This document shows positions 1 through 12,189 of a DNA stretch of 64,000 nucleotides, in pieces. The first letter of the stretch is position 1; each line of letters begins with the position of its first letter. The stretch lies in NCBI GenBank assembly GCA_013339765.2, contig CM023449.1, positions 120,160,957-120,224,956 on the forward strand. The letters are read 5' to 3'. The notes under the pieces are model-generated. The model did not search any database, was not told the DNA's origin, and saw only the letters and a program-made list of their open reading frames with translations. Both the position numbers and the translations under genes were made by a program. The stretch is from Haemaphysalis longicornis. Its lineage: Eukaryota > Arthropoda > Arachnida > Ixodida > Ixodidae.

Positions 1-15
1 CGAAAAGTAGTTACA

Positions 16-360
16 AACCTGTCACGGGAAAAGGCGCGACATATCAAAAGTGTTGTCGAAGCTGCTCCCATGCCCACTGAAGGGGCAACCGGTCTGAAGA
101 GCTATTAAGTCAAACTCGGCAACCGACGTCACTGATGACGTCGATGCGCAGACAGTCGCTGGTGCAACCGCAGGCAGGTCCAGGAAAACTGCTTGTCCTT
201 GGTGACTGGCTTGTTGGTGTGCGGATTCGAAGATAGTCAGTGCCGCAGGTTTTCCAGTAACTTGCGTTGCAGGTCATAGCAAGCACAGCGACAGAAAAGC
301 CTGTACGGGGCAAAGGCGCGACATATCAGAAGCGGTGTCGAAGCTGCTCCCATGCCCACT
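16..360. repeat. Diverged ~62-bp direct repeat at window start
   Basis: Positions 16-78 and 297-360 are about 85-90% alike and lie in the same orientation with a 282-base offset. The shared core reads GGCGCGACATATCA and continues into GTCGAAGCTGCTCCCATGCC. This could be the end of a longer tandem array cut by the window edge or part of an internally repeated element. Nothing coding is recognisable here. Confidence 0.7.
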
Positions 361-378
361 ATCTGCTCAGCGCCGCAT

Positions 379-3300
379 CCACGGTTAACTAACCTGGTCA
401 AATTTGTGTTCGCGCATATTTGCACAGTGCCGCATCGACGCCTAACGTACAATAAATGTGTTTAAAAATGGCTTTACTGGACAAAAAAAGCTCTGGTGAA
501 ATGTATTCATCCAGACTACTCCGGTGACAATTAAGCTGAAGTAAGCGCGCACACTGCAAATAAACAGCCTCTCGTGTAAGACGTATACACGGCAGGGCGC
601 ATAGCCGTTCCGATACGAATATGCATTTCAAGTGTCCATTCAAACGTGTGCTAATTTCACTAAACGGCAACAGAAACTGCGAATCAAACGTTCATACGTC
701 AACGGCGCGGAAACTAAATTAGCTCGCCTTGAATTTTTTAGCTCTCAGCAAATTTTGTGTTATCTTTATACCCGCCACGTTCGCCGCACCGACCAAGCTC
801 TTATTACCAAAGTTTCGACCGTAGTATCTTCGTAATTCTGTTGACATGCTTACCAAATGCGTAAAACGTGAACCACCTGACTTCCTCGCGGAAAATTTTC
901 CTGATTTCTTCGCCCATGTTCGCGCATGCGCTGTCTATGTAAACCTTTTTGAGTACGGTAAAGTAATTCAGTTGATCTTCAACGCTAGTCCTGTCTTGCT
1001 TTCCCTACGTCGTCTCCAACTGCGCTGTTTCACCATGTTTTCATTACTGGCATTGGTTTTAACAACCGACACTCTGAAGCTAGGTACAAGCTTACAAACT
1101 TTGAAAACAAGGGCTTGTGGGGAAAATACGCGGGCGCAGTGCTTACCTTCCGCACGTCCGAGGCCTCCGGTCCCTGAACAAGCAGAAACAAGTCTTTGGA
1201 CCGCCGCGAGGGAAAGCAACAGCAACGTCGCCGAAGCAGACACTGCTGCTTAGTCCAGTTTCTTGCCCAGGGTCTGACGTTTGGTCCCTTAATTTTGCAC
1301 ACGGCTTTCATCATGGCGCATTTCGTCTTTTAAGGGCTTGTGTTCTTCGCGAGTCCTAAATGCTGCAGTTGGCCTTATTTTCTCCCATTTTGTCTGAGAG
1401 TGTACTTTACGTGCTCTGAGGTACTTTCTAAGCAGTAAGCTCATATGTGACCTGATGTGCTAGGGGCAATAAAACTTTGCTCTCAAATTCCATATTGCGA
1501 GCGCAATGCCCACGTTCGAATAGAAGTCCATGTAAGTGCGTCGGCAACAATACACACATTACCGAACGTCTTCTGCATCAAGGTCGTTAAAACTGACGGC
1601 AATGTAACGACTTGTGTAGGGGGAATGATGGAACAAGAGCCACAAACGAGCAATCCAGAGCCACATGCTGTTGGTGGTGAGAGGAGGGCATCTGCTGATT
1701 CCTCAAGCTGTTAAAACTTGGAGGAAAAGGTATTTTTGTTTGTTTTTTAAAATTCAGAACGAAACTTCGGAGGCTGCAATATTACCAAGCGTCAGATGTT
1801 AACTGCGTAGGTGTGCGCTGTTCCGGAGTACTCTCAGAAGTCCTACCGATGATCCTATAAATGACCGACTTCCCAAGCCTGCGGCATGGCGCCTATAGCA
1901 GAACAGACTTCTTTGGTAACGAATGCATCTTTAAGACTACATTTCGAAACATATTTTTGAGAGGACGGTGAAACATCAATCCACCAGAACCAGTTACTCT
2001 GTGTCTACGAGATGAGATTTAGACGTACCAAAATTAATTGGTTGCAGGCCAGCTGCGTCGTTTATAATTGCCAGAATCATATCATAAATCACAAGCTCAC
2101 GCACACTCGATCCATCAGTCCCGGGAAACAGAACGCGGTAGTTATCTTTATCAACCAGAAAGGCGCGTATTTGCACATCTGTGTTCACGTAGTGCGGCAA
2201 TGTAGGGCTTCTTAATTGTTACAGACCGGAACTTTAGGCAAAATGCCAATTTTTCTCGTTCGGGAGTGTTTATCGCGCCTAATTAACTGATAAGCCTTAC
2301 CTAAAAGAAGGGTAACATTTAGAGCAATTGTATATGGTTCCTATCAGTACCGGTTTTACCAATATGTGCGTTTTAGCGCCTATCATGGGTATATGGCACA
2401 ATATGGGCTTTTTAGTGGCTGCAAATGCCTTTATTGAGTTATATATGCCTTTTTTTATGTTTCGGGTCGATGGTCTACAAGGACTGTTCTCGCTCCAGAA
2501 GCACAGAACAGTGTGTTTGTAGCGCCCCTTTTGGAAAGAAAATTCTCAAGCCATGCCAAACAAGCAGAGAAACGCAAACCGTACACGAACCACTACCACC
2601 TCGACCTCGCCACATCGGCCGAGCCGCCAGCAGCCGGTACGCAGCGACAGCGCAGGCAACCTCACCGACTTCACCCCTTTCCGAGCGAGCTGTTTATTCT
2701 ACGTCCTTCTGGTGCGCTGTGTACGAGGACCAACGTCGAAAACTTTTTCCGATGTGCGCTATCTATTGCTAACGCAATAAAAACAACAAAAAGTGAACAA
2801 ACTGAACGCAACGCAGCCGCGCACACGTCACTCAATGTCAAAGACGATTCCTAAGGTAAGGGACGCTTTCTAACCACGTGCAAATATGACACACCAATTG
2901 TGTTAGGGTTACACCACGAACAGGCGCACAGTCATGCGCTGATCACGGGAATACCGCCGGACGGCAAGAAGCAGCATGTGTAGGACAAAGAAGGATCGAG
3001 AAACGGAGTTTATAGGAATACGCATTCGGCAACTTTGAAGTACTCTACTCTTGACAGGCGGCATAGGCCGGGCTCGGTAACTTTCAAGGAAATTTGGAAA
3101 ATTAGCAATAAGGGAATTGGTGCCAAAGAATGTTGCGTGCTGTGTAATATTGACAATCGATATATAGTGCGTACTTCCTGAATGACTGCTTCCCCAGTCA
3201 TCTGCGTCTGCACAACAAAGCAGTTCAGTAATCTGTGCGAAATTATTGCACTTCCCCGTACTATATATAGGATTCATCAGTGCTATGATGAGCTGAGGAG

Positions 3301-3985
3301 CTCATTCTGCTATGTCAATGTAGAAATACGTGCACTTTGCACATTCATCGCTCTGCTATTGTGTCTACAAGCAGAAATTACCGATTGTTCGTCGTCCACC
3401 AAAGCTCGTTGTTACCCGCTAGAAAACGCAGCTAATGGCAGAAAACTACTACAAAGAATGGGTCTAAAAGAGAGCTCAGTCAGCTTTGACTGAGTTCTGC
3501 AGTCACGCCTCTTTTACTAGGTAGTCTACACGGCACGGCAGCCTAATCAAAGTATACAGTTGTGCGCACATGACCCTAAATGTTGGGATTTAAAGGCTCT
3601 ATAGGGAAGCGTGGCTGTCTGTCGATAATTCCCACGCGAGGAGGATAGGACACCTGCTGTTACCTGACGCTGTATGCTAGCTCTCACCCGCTGTTTGATT
3701 TCTTCTAGGGGGAGTTCAGGAGCAAATGTATGAAAACGAACCTACACACCGGTGCTGAAGAAACTGCCTCGCACCGACTTCTTTCAAAATATAAAAATTG
3801 CAGCAAAGAAACGAAGGAATATGGAGTATCCTTTCTAACCGAATATTGGCAATGACTCCGAGGTCTGGAGTAACACTTCGAATTCCTTTGAGGGAATCGC
3901 AGTGATCCACAGGGCAAGCCGAATTGGAGGCTGCAAAGTGGCTCACCGTATCCATTCTATTGGTTAAAGCCTGTTTCGCAAGCGA
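379..3985. other. No recognisable feature
   Basis: Reading frames here are short and resemble no protein family I know. I see no long inverted repeat, satellite or retroelement tail. The longest open frames (846-1253 and 2513-2854) have low-complexity or random-looking composition. Confidence 0.6.
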
Positions 3986-4007
3986 AATCGAACTAAACGC
4001 TGAGATT

Positions 4008-4065
4008 TTTTTATTTATTTGTTTTTATTTATTTATTACGTACTGCAGACCACAGTTGTGGTCCC
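4008..4065 (-). repeat. LINE 3' terminal hairpin and A-rich tail
   Basis: On the minus strand the element ends with a perfect 8-bp inverted repeat (GACCACAG/TTGTGGTC, 4048-4063), a short CTGCAGTACG spacer and an AATAAATAAATA-type tail. A hairpin followed by a short A-rich tail ends several other LINE copies in this window (about 24150, 30200, 32740 and 48170), which suggests one reverse-transcriptase recognition style. Confidence 0.75.
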
Positions 4066-4196
4066 GGAAGGACGAGCACTTGAATATCACAATAAAACAG
4101 AACGAGCAAAAGGGAGAAAAAATGAAACGGCGGACATTGCTTTGTCAATCCAAGACACAAACAACAACAATAACAAAAAACAGGGCTATACAATAT

Positions 4197-5021
4197 CTAA
4201 CGAGTATGGCTCAGTAATGGAATTCCACTCAGCCACGGTACAGGGAAAAATGATAACTTGTAAGTATCAGTCTGCGCTTGACATGGTGTTAGCAATCTAG
4301 GGTGGTGCTGCCTCGTGTGTCTTGTAGTCAAGGCGGATATATAGAGGGAGGGATCGATAGCCAATTCATGGTTAGTAAGTGAGCAGAGGAAATCGAGACG
4401 AAGTTTCTGTCTTCTTAACTGAAGCTTGGGATTTTTATTGGCAATCAATATTTCAGAGGGGGAATACGTGCGACGAAATTCTGAAAAAGTGAACCTAACA
4501 GCTTTCCTATGAATCTTTTCCAATTTATCGATGTTATTTTTGCTATACGGGTCCCATCCTACAGCAGCATACTCAAGTTTTGGTCTAACGTATGAATGGT
4601 ATCCAAGAAGTTTACCACTTGGAGGCGAATTACGAAGTTTGTGTCTCAAGAAACGCAGTTTTCGAAAAGTGGAGGAGCAGATGTTGTCTATGTGCAAGTT
4701 CCAGGAAAGATGGCGAGTAAACGTTACGCTTAAGTATTTGAAGCTGTTTAATTGGTTCACCACACACGATCCCAGTGTGTACTGAAATTCGAATGGAGAT
4801 TTTTTACGCGTTATGCGGAGGAAAACAGTTTTCTCTGCGTCGACAACCATGCCCCATTCCGTGCACCAACTGTATATATTGTGCAGGCTTGTGTGAAGTT
4901 TTATTTGATCCTGCATGCTTGAGATTTCACGGAATAAATTACAGTCATCTGCAAACAGGCGGATATGAGTGGTGGGTGTAACAACAGTGACGATATCATT
5001 GATGTATAAAATAAAAAGCAA
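4197..5021 (-). pseudogene. LINE reverse transcriptase, catalytic palm to C-terminus
   Basis: Open for 274 codons on the minus strand. Near the start it has FILYINDI followed by the catalytic FADD box (RLFADDCNLF), a variant of YADD that keeps both aspartates. Next comes the AEKT region, then the FKYLSVTF block (usually FKYLGV). The C-terminal half has the CR1/L2 signature VRPKLEYAAVGWDP and then KLEKIHRKAVRF, which is shared by many arthropod LINEs. The product of an intact copy would copy its own RNA into DNA at a nicked target. This copy lacks the N-terminal half in the same frame, so it is not functional. Confidence 0.9.
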
Positions 5022-5137
5022 TGGGCCGAGAAAACTACCTTGGGGAACTCAGGAATTGACGGGAAGACAGCTCGAGGCATGACCATCAATCAAAACATAC
5101 TGCTCTCTATTCATCAAGTATCTAGACACCCATGCTA

Positions 5138-5823
5138 CTAAAATTTCTTGAACCTTAAAATTTTTAATTTTTGAATTAATTTGTCATGAGTAACTTTGTC
5201 AAATGCTTTGCTAAGATCAAGAAAAATTGTGTCTACCTGAACATTATTATCAAGGGCCTTTTCAAACTCGTGGGTGGCGGGGACCAATTGCGTCACAGTC
5301 GAATAGCCTTTCCTAAAACCATGTTGGAAGCTTGTTAGTATCGGGTGTCTTTCAAGGAATTCAATAATACGGTTGGCTATGATACTTTCAATTATTTGCA
5401 GCATGTTGAAGTTAAAGATATAGGACGGTAGTTATACGGAATTAATCGATCTCCTTTTTTAAAGATAGGGATGACTCTAGCTATCCTCCAGTCACGTGGT
5501 AGTGTTGCAGTTAATTAACAAGGACGCTTGGAATATTACAATAAGAAATTTGGCAATGCATTCGGCATAACGCCGAAGAAACACATCCGGAAGGTCATCA
5601 GGACCGCAGCATTTTTTGGCTTTTAAGTTTAAAAGCATATAACCAAACCATAATAAGAAATGAAATTTGCTTCACATGGTTCAAACAAAAAAGTTTCGAG
5701 CACACACATTGCTGAATTTGCAAACACGCTCTGAAAATAAATGTTGAAGTGATTTGCGATGTCACTGCGATTTGTAACCGTGCGCCCTTTAACAGAAATT
5801 GACATCACTGGCCGTTTCTGCAA
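5138..5823 (-). pseudogene. LINE reverse transcriptase, N-terminal palm, frameshifted
   Basis: Minus strand, upstream continuation of the RT at 4197-5021. The segment at 5138-5404 has GFRKGYSTVTQL and the first catalytic box FLDLSKAFDKVTHD, which carries an Asp of the active site. Further upstream, in other frames, are RVIPIFKKGD and NYRPISL (about 5410-5490), the CGPDDLPD block (about 5590-5620) and a lead-in with HFNIYFQSVFA (5629-5823). At least two frameshifts and a stop separate these blocks, so the gene is dead. The order and spacing match CR1/L2-like RTs. Confidence 0.88.
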
Positions 5824-5839
5824 AATAAAAAATCAGCAG

Positions 5840-6976
5840 TCGAGAATTTATTGAAACAACCATACCGCTGAAGCTTTCCAAGCATGTAACCTTCTTTCGA
5901 AGAAGGTCCCCGCGACAAAATCTAAGCATTTCACAATTTCGGAGCAGCCCCTTCCGAATGGCCCCAGGCGACGCGTCTTCCAAAGGGGCCAAAACGGCAG
6001 AAACCAAAAGGCACACATCAGAAGCAAGAGAGTTCTGCGCATTTATCCGGTATTTCTTTCACGGGCAGATGAAAACAAAGCAACGAAAGTGATCCTAGTG
6101 CGTTCCGCGTAGACGAGGCACTTGCTTGGTTGCTTTTTATTTTTTTTTTTTGTTCTCGAGAGCAACTAGAATGTGGCCTCGACTCGTGGTGGAGGCAACA
6201 TAGACAAATACAATTCGCATTCGTCGTTCCGGAGATACGAACAATGGAGAGTTTCTGAGCGCGGGCTAGAAGCCAGAGTGGTGCCCCTTCCTGTTTGGAT
6301 ACCCGCAAGTGACAGAGATTTTGTCGCAGAAACGCGCCCTGAGCCGTTAAGTAAACACAAAGAGAGGATGCCATCTTAACCAGGGACACAAACTCTGCAG
6401 ACGTTCGCTCAGCAGGACCGCGGTGGGGTGAGGCTGCACCAATCAACAGCCAGCCAGCCGCGCTTCTCTCGTTTTTGGCTTTCCTCAGAACAAAACTCGC
6501 TTTTCAACGCGACCGTCGCATTTCCTGACGACTTTTTCAAACAACCGCCGGCTTCTCCCGTTTTCATCGCGGGGTTTTGGTACCTTGTTAGCTCCCGGAA
6601 GACTCTCTGTTCTTCTACAAGGGGTCATTCTCAACTTTGGGGAATATGCCGTCGATTCGATATCTTCACATGAATTCCTTTTTAGTGCGCTAAGATCGGA
6701 AGGGTCTACCGCGCAGAATCTGTGCTGGTGCGGTAAAGCCAAAAAAAAAAATAAAGCCGTTCTACTCAATGTGAAAGCTGTCCAAAGAGCAAAGCAGTGA
6801 TTCGCCAGAATTGGCTGTGGCGCCGTTGCGCGCTCAATGTTACCGCCTAATGCAATTCAAATTTCCTGCCTGCGCGGTGTTCGCGCGCCCCCTGCCTGAA
6901 ACTTCGCCAACGGGAGTTTTTTTGTGTGTGTGTGTGCTTAATTTTCTTTCCGCGCGCGCCGGTGTTGCACTGCCAC
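5840..6976. other. No recognisable feature; simple repeats
   Basis: Contains a poly-T run near 6136-6150, an A-run near 6740 and a (GT)n stretch at about 6919-6937. No reading frame resembles a known protein. Confidence 0.5.
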
Positions 6977-7040
6977 TTTTTTTCGCTCACTACCGTAAAG
7001 ACCATCAAGTTTCTATTTGCACTAGAGGGGAAACTGCGCC
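6977..7040 (+). repeat. Partial copy of a CTAGAGGGGAAACTG-type terminal repeat
   Basis: The stretch CAAGTTTCTATTTGCAC followed by TAGAGGGGAAACTGCGCC closely matches the outer 45 bases of the long-TIR element at 42446-43444. Its first half (TCGCTCACTACCGTAAA) also matches 15436-15460. No partner terminal repeat in opposite orientation was found nearby, so this is an isolated or truncated end. Confidence 0.5.
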
Positions 7041-7249
7041 TTAGGCCCTATTCTCGACTTCACAAATTCCCGGGAAATTGGGCAATTTGCGGGAAGTCTT
7101 TTATGATAGGATTTCAAATTTTGGTCACGTGCTTCTGGTCGAAAAAGCGGTTGTGTGTGCTGTTGTCATTTTGACGTTTCATGACGTTTACGAGCGCCAT
7201 TTCTAACGTTTGCCTTATTTCTCTGTACTGAGAGTGCATACTCCTTGGC

Positions 7250-7960
7250 CAGCAATGAAACACTAGACTAAATGCACCGGACATGACAACGGAAGCCTGT
7301 CTTTGCTATTTAACAACAATACAGCTTGTAATACACGCCCTCTCTGTGATTGGCTGAGAAGGCGTAACGTAATTCAAACAGTTGGTGGGAACAATCAGGT
7401 CACACATTGGCAACTTCAGCCTGCGTAAAAGTGACGTAATGTTATTTAACAGCTTGAAAATGGCGGCTGCTTTTGCCGTGAAATAGGGCAAAAAATTTCG
7501 GCCACTTTCAGCGTCGCGAAATGTCCGGGAATTTGCCGCAGGCGCCGTTTCGCATGACGCGTGGTATAAAGCATGCTTTCTACCGAAAGCAATATCAGTT
7601 TCGACTGTTTCTAAGTCAGCGATCACAGCGCATACAAATGACGTGCAGTATTTTGCTTTTATGTTTGGCAATAAAATGAAAAAAATTGTCTGGCGTAACC
7701 GCAAGTTAAAAGGGCAGTACAAGCCTCTTCATGACAAAGAGAACCCAATGCATGGCATTTCTCTACACTCCTAAGTAGTAAGATGTTGGGTGACGTGATC
7801 AAACGCAAGAGAGAAATAACGAAGAGAAGTGACTCTTTTGTTTATTAAAGCGCTGATTCAAGTCGAGCCTAACGAATAAGTGATGGCGCGCTAAGCAGTT
7901 ATCACGCGTAGCGCTTCGCTGCTCTTATGTGTCATACAAGGGATGGTCACGGCCGTGTTT
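7250..7960. repeat. Left inverted arm of fold-back element
   Basis: Aligns to the reverse complement of about 16060-16810 along its full length, with substitutions and small indels. The similarity continues on the far side of the inserted palindrome at 9045-9056 (TCACAGGCATAGGTCGG against TGACCATAGGTCGG in the other arm). The insertion therefore came after the arms were formed. Confidence 0.85.
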
Positions 7961-7964
7961 TTCT

Positions 7965-9045
7965 GTAATCACGCCATAAACTTGTAACATAGCAGCAGAC
8001 GATGGCGTGGCGGCGGTGGCGGCAGGGAAGGTGATTACGCAACAAACTTGCATTGAAGCAGAGAACCCAGCTATGTTATTAAAAGCGCTTGAAAGAAATA
8101 GATACGGTAAAAAAAATGTGTGATGTTCTTTAGCTCGACATCCGCCTTTCGCTCGCTTTTGGATCAACATTACTCGATCGCCGTGTGGTGTTGATGCCAA
8201 TCTTGACCCCCAGAAATGTGTTTCTTTTGCCTGCATCAGCTACCTTCTTCATTTTTGTAGTACGTGCCAAGTGTTTTTACATCATTTATGCGCACTATGT
8301 CATACCTTGGTTGCGATCTTTATGAGTGAATCGTCAACTTACACTGCATGTCGTCATAGCTATAGGTGCCGCACGTCACTGATTGCTTACGGTCGTGCTT
8401 ACGCAAAAAACATGGCATATTGCCTGGGAGCTTGTGCAGTTGAGAATAGGACCCCTGGGAATCCATATAGTCGTAGGGGGTTACGAGAAAACCCCCTCTT
8501 TTGGCTTGGGCTTGAGCAGTTTTGGGGATTTGCTTTCTTGGGCCATATTCTCGACCCAACAAATTCGCAGCGAATTTGCCATGTTATTTGCGTTAGCACA
8601 ACGTACGCATTCAGTGACGTGATGCACGTATAGCTCTGTGGCTCTGACGACATGCAGTGTACTTTGGCGCTTCACTCGCAAAGAGCACAACTAAGGTATC
8701 AATTGTTGCCCATAAAAGATAGAAAATCCCTTGACATGTATTATACAAATTGAGACGGTAGCTGAGGTTGGCAAGAAAAACACATTTATGCATGTCAAAA
8801 TTGGCGTCAACACCACAAGGCGATCGAGTAACGTTGATCCAAAAGCGAGCGAAAGGGGGGTGTTGAGCCCAAGAACATCACACAATCTTTTATATCGTAA
8901 CCATTTATTTATTTCAGTTGCTTTGAGCAATATAGTTGAGCGTTCTATTTCAATGCAAGCTTTGTTGCGTTATCACCTTCCCGGCCGCCACCACCACCAC
9001 GCTATCGTCTCTGCCATGTTACAAGTTAATGGCGTGGTCACAGGC
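7965..9045. mobile_element. ~1.1-kb near-complete palindrome (fold-back MITE)
   Basis: The two halves are reverse complements from the outer ends (CACGCCATAAACTTGTAACAT against ATGTTACAAGTTAATGGCGTG) to a centre near 8480-8510. Inner matched blocks include CGATCGCCGTGTGG/CCACAAGGCGATCG and GACATGCAGTGTA/TACACTGCATGTC. It splits the fold-back element's left arm from its satellite, and the uninterrupted right arm shows the empty-site sequence. The arms have drifted apart. It has no coding content of its own. I could not settle its target-site duplication. Confidence 0.8.
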
Positions 9046-9055
9046 ATAGGTCGGC

Positions 9056-9480
9056 GTACTCACTCGTGAGTACACTCATTTGTACTCATTTGTAATCAAA
9101 ACTCGCGAGTGAGTACGATGATGAGTGATCACACACCCAGAAAAAAACAGTGAGTACGATGACGAGTGAGTACAGGGGTAAGTCCACTACTCGTGAGTAC
9201 AGTACTCATGAGTACACTACTCATGAGTATGAGTACTCGTGAGTACAGTATTCATGAGTATGAGTACTCATGAGTTTGAGTACTAATGCGTATGAGTACT
9301 CATGAGTACACAGTACTCATGAGTACTGTATACTCATGAGTACACAGTACTCATGAGTACACAGTACTCATGAGTATACAGTACTCATGAGTACACAGCA
9401 CTCATGAGTACAATACTCATGAGTACTGTGTACTCATGAGTACTGTGTATTAATGAGTATATGCACTCCTGAGTACAGTA
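9056..9480. repeat. Palindromic 12-bp satellite array, left
   Basis: Dozens of copies of a degenerate TACTCATGAGTA unit, often joined by CAG, CAC or TGT. The unit is its own reverse complement, so both strands look alike and any stretch can fold on itself. Copies at the outer edge (9056-9180) are more diverged (TCGTGAGT, TCATTTGTA) than those in the middle. Confidence 0.95.
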
Positions 9481-10932
9481 GTGCAAACAAGTTTTATCAC
9501 GAGCTCGAGTCCGGACGCGCGTGTACAAGTCGCAAACATTTAGCGGTGCCGCTGTGCAGCTTAACTGTCAAGGATGGTAAAATTAGACAACGAAAACTGC
9601 ACCTCCCTCCTTTCCCGGTCCCTGTTTGGCGCTGTAAGCGTTTTTCGGCGGTCACTCGCAAAAGGGTCACGGTGAAGAGGGAAAAGGGAGGGGGTGAGGG
9701 CTCGGCGGGAAACGCGGCCGCAGTTGGTCTTCTCTGATGGGACTTGTTGACTGCCGCAGTTATTTTTGTTGACGCGGCCTGTGAACGCGTGGCGGCTTCA
9801 TTGCGCTTGCTCCTTTCCAATTGTTTTAGGGGAGAGACGGTGGAGGCTGCTAACAACGCACGAACTAGGCGTACTGAAGTCCCTCTTTTTCGGTCTTCAG
9901 AAGTTTCCGTAGACGCATGTCACGCTGTGTAGTCGTTTCGTGAGCCGAACCGCTCATTTCAACAGTCGCAGTTAATTTACGTAACACGCGTCAAACCGAC
10001 TGCGTGGTTTGTAATGTTCGCTGTGCGTATTCAAGCGACAGTTTGGCTGATGTACGTGCGCCCATATGGTTTTATTAGGTTCCTGTTTTGAAACATTTTC
10101 CTCCGGTTCGCTAGTAATATGGTCTCGTGTAGTGCCATTTACAAGTGAGCATATAGCCGCATCGTGCACTACGGCGTGCAGGTGCGGCGGTGGAATTTGT
10201 CCCCGCAATGGAAGTAAAATATCCAAGTACACCTAAGCACGTTTGTGAGTTGTGAATCGGACATCATAATATCCCGTTCAACGCGTGCGGCACCTTGTTT
10301 AGCCTCGCATATTTTGTCGAAGAGCTCTGTCATCTTGCCGCTGAAGGAGCGTTTTGCTTTCGAATGGCTTTACTTTCGAGTGGCAACTCTATTCGCCGCT
10401 TCTCGTTTATGCCACCGTGTAATGAGGGCGCTGACGATGATGGTGAATTTCGGTGGTTGTTATTCCCCTACCTTCACTACTGTTTACAGGCGGGGCGACC
10501 ACTCCTCGCTACCAACTATACCGCCGAGTTTAAGCTCGCACTGTGAGAGGCCTTGTGAAGGAATTGTTTTGAATTGATGAACGCCAACGCCAGACGCCGG
10601 GATTGTCGCTTAAGCTCGCATCTTGAAACGTCTCGTAAAACATGTGGATTGCACATAACGACGTCACCGCACTTTTTGATCGATAGCTGTCAGCTTCATC
10701 CGCGTTGCTCGAGATAAGAGCTGCAGATTTCCACTGTGCAACCAACCCACCAACACGGCAATACAGTGACGTCAGTGCAAGCTATGACGCCTCCGAAAAA
10801 CGCGTCTACAAACTTTGTTCTCGAGTACACAAAGCACGGCAGAGCAGTTCTACGCTGCTGTAACGGCTGCCAAGTACCGGCAGCAACTCGGTGCCCTGCG
10901 GCCCTCGACTGCGACCGATACCCTCTCCACGT
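9481..10932. other. Interior of fold-back element, no recognisable gene
   Basis: CpG-containing sequence of moderate GC content. Frames at 9453-9737, 9497-9856 and 10245-10577 are open for 80-120 codons but rich in Arg, Ser and Ala without a recognisable domain. It could be a promoter or leader region for the T-poor block further right, but that is a guess. Confidence 0.4.
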
Positions 10933-10966
10933 CCCCCCCCCCCACGAACACACACACACACACACT
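10933..10966. repeat. Poly-C plus (CA)n microsatellite
   Basis: An 11-base C run (10933-10943) followed within a few bases by (CA)n to about 10965. Confidence 0.9.
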
Positions 10967-11004
10967 GTTGGGACTGGGCCATTCTAGCTCAGTCACCACT
11001 GTTC

Positions 11005-11260
11005 GATTCACTTCACTTTATTTCCTTGAAGACCCCACAGGGCGGTGTTACATAAGGGGCGCGTTGTACAACATAGATACAAAAGCCACAGGTTAACAAT
11101 GCAGATGCATAGATGTTGCGAAGTTGCCCTGCTCAGTCCGCCATCGACGCGGCGCAGAGGAGAGCGATGAAGTTGTCGAGCCGACGGTGATTTTAAGCTG
11201 CTTTCATATACAATATATACAAAGGTAGCAAGAGCGTTACATGGCTCGCACAAAGGCACT
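11005..11260 (-). mobile_element. LINE 3' end fragment
   Basis: On the minus strand the sequence ends CCGCCCTGTGGGGTCTTC, then AAGGAAATAAAGTGAAGTGAA. This is a small GC hairpin followed by an AATAAA signal and a short AAGTGA-type tail, the way many arthropod CR1/L2-like LINEs finish. Only 3' UTR seems present. The clade is inferred from the tail alone. Confidence 0.45.
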
Positions 11261-11437
11261 TCTCAACTCAGTGCCTCCGATCAAATGCCGCCGCACAGCC
11301 GCTGCTTCAGGGCTGGTTTTATACCCCCGGGGTTCCGCTGCAGCCGCGTGCAGTTCGAATCTTTCCAATCAGGACTATCACTGGCCGCAGTTTGAATCCG
11401 GCGAATGCAGGCGAAGTGATTGCGTCAGCCGAGCCAC

Positions 11438-11585
11438 GAATGGGAAAGGGGAGGCGACTCAGCGGCGCCGTCTCCAGAGTCTACTCGTCGCTGCGTGTCT
11501 TTTGCGGGCCGGTCGTCCCAAGCATGATTTGGTGCGGCCGTCTCGATGGGAAAAGGAGAGTAGACTCGGCGGCGCCGCGTGCCGC
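11438..11585. repeat. 33-bp direct repeat pair
   Basis: ATGGGAAAGGGGAGGCGACT at about 11440 recurs in diverged form at about 11548 (ATGGGAAAAGGAGAGTAGACT). Both are followed by CGGCGCCG. The offset is about 107 bases. The surrounding 11241-11750 is GC-rich and open in several frames on both strands, a composition effect rather than proof of a gene. Confidence 0.6.
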
Positions 11586-12189
11586 CAGTTGCGGCACGTC
11601 TGCCGCGGGCTGGCTGACCGAGGCGCGAATCGGGCCCACCGTCGGCGCGTCGCCAGGTGCAGCAAATTTGTGTCGGGCGCTCTGGTTAACCGCACACACA
11701 CTCATAGAAAAATTAGTAAGATCAGACCCGTGTGGGTTTTGGCCTAGCTGTTAACGGAAATAGACACAACGACGCGTAGCGCCCGTCCTGTCCCTTTTTC
11801 GCGGCGGGACCTCCCTCTTTGGCTTTTCGCGCGCTAGTCGGTTTTCGTCTTTCTGTTTATCTCTTACTTTGCGGGCTTGTGGCGGTTGCGAGGGGTACGG
11901 TTGCGCAATGTTCGCAGAATTCGGAACAGCGGCGGCAGCGTCTCTTTCCAGGTGGTTTTAAAGACGATAGTCTTTCTTTGGCCACTTGAGCGCGACAATG
12001 TTGGCCTGGCAGTCTGTCTGTCTGTGTCCGTTATAAAGATAATTCATTATTGCAACTTAATATCACGCCCCGCTGTACACATGGGAGCTACTGGGGTTGC
12101 CGTTAAGTAGCTTCATGTACATAATGCGCCCTCTCTACAACTGGCCAACTGCCCCGCGATTCAGCCGCGATTCAGCCCGCGATTCAAAA

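Larger units (their letters stand above)
3990..5830 (-). mobile_element. 5'-truncated CR1/L2-like LINE
   Basis: Minus-strand non-LTR retrotransposon copy. From its 5' side (near 5830) it contains the end of the linker before the reverse transcriptase, the RT fingers/palm and thumb, then a short 3' UTR ending in a hairpin and a TAAATAAATAAA-like tail near 4005-4045. A full CR1/L2 element would be several kb and start with an endonuclease domain. None is seen, so the copy is 5'-truncated, as is usual for target-primed insertion. The coding part is broken by frameshifts, for example between 5021 and 5138 and around 5500. No target-site duplication was recognised. Confidence 0.85.

Noticed and set aside
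9056..9480. Telomeric repeat or CRISPR-like array
   Set aside because: The unit is not TTAGG-like, is palindromic, and there are no unique spacers of constant length. The sequence is eukaryotic.
11241..11754. A 168-codon protein gene
   Set aside because: The region is GC-rich and open in four frames on both strands. Composition is Arg/Ala/Ser-biased with no domain, which fits chance openness.
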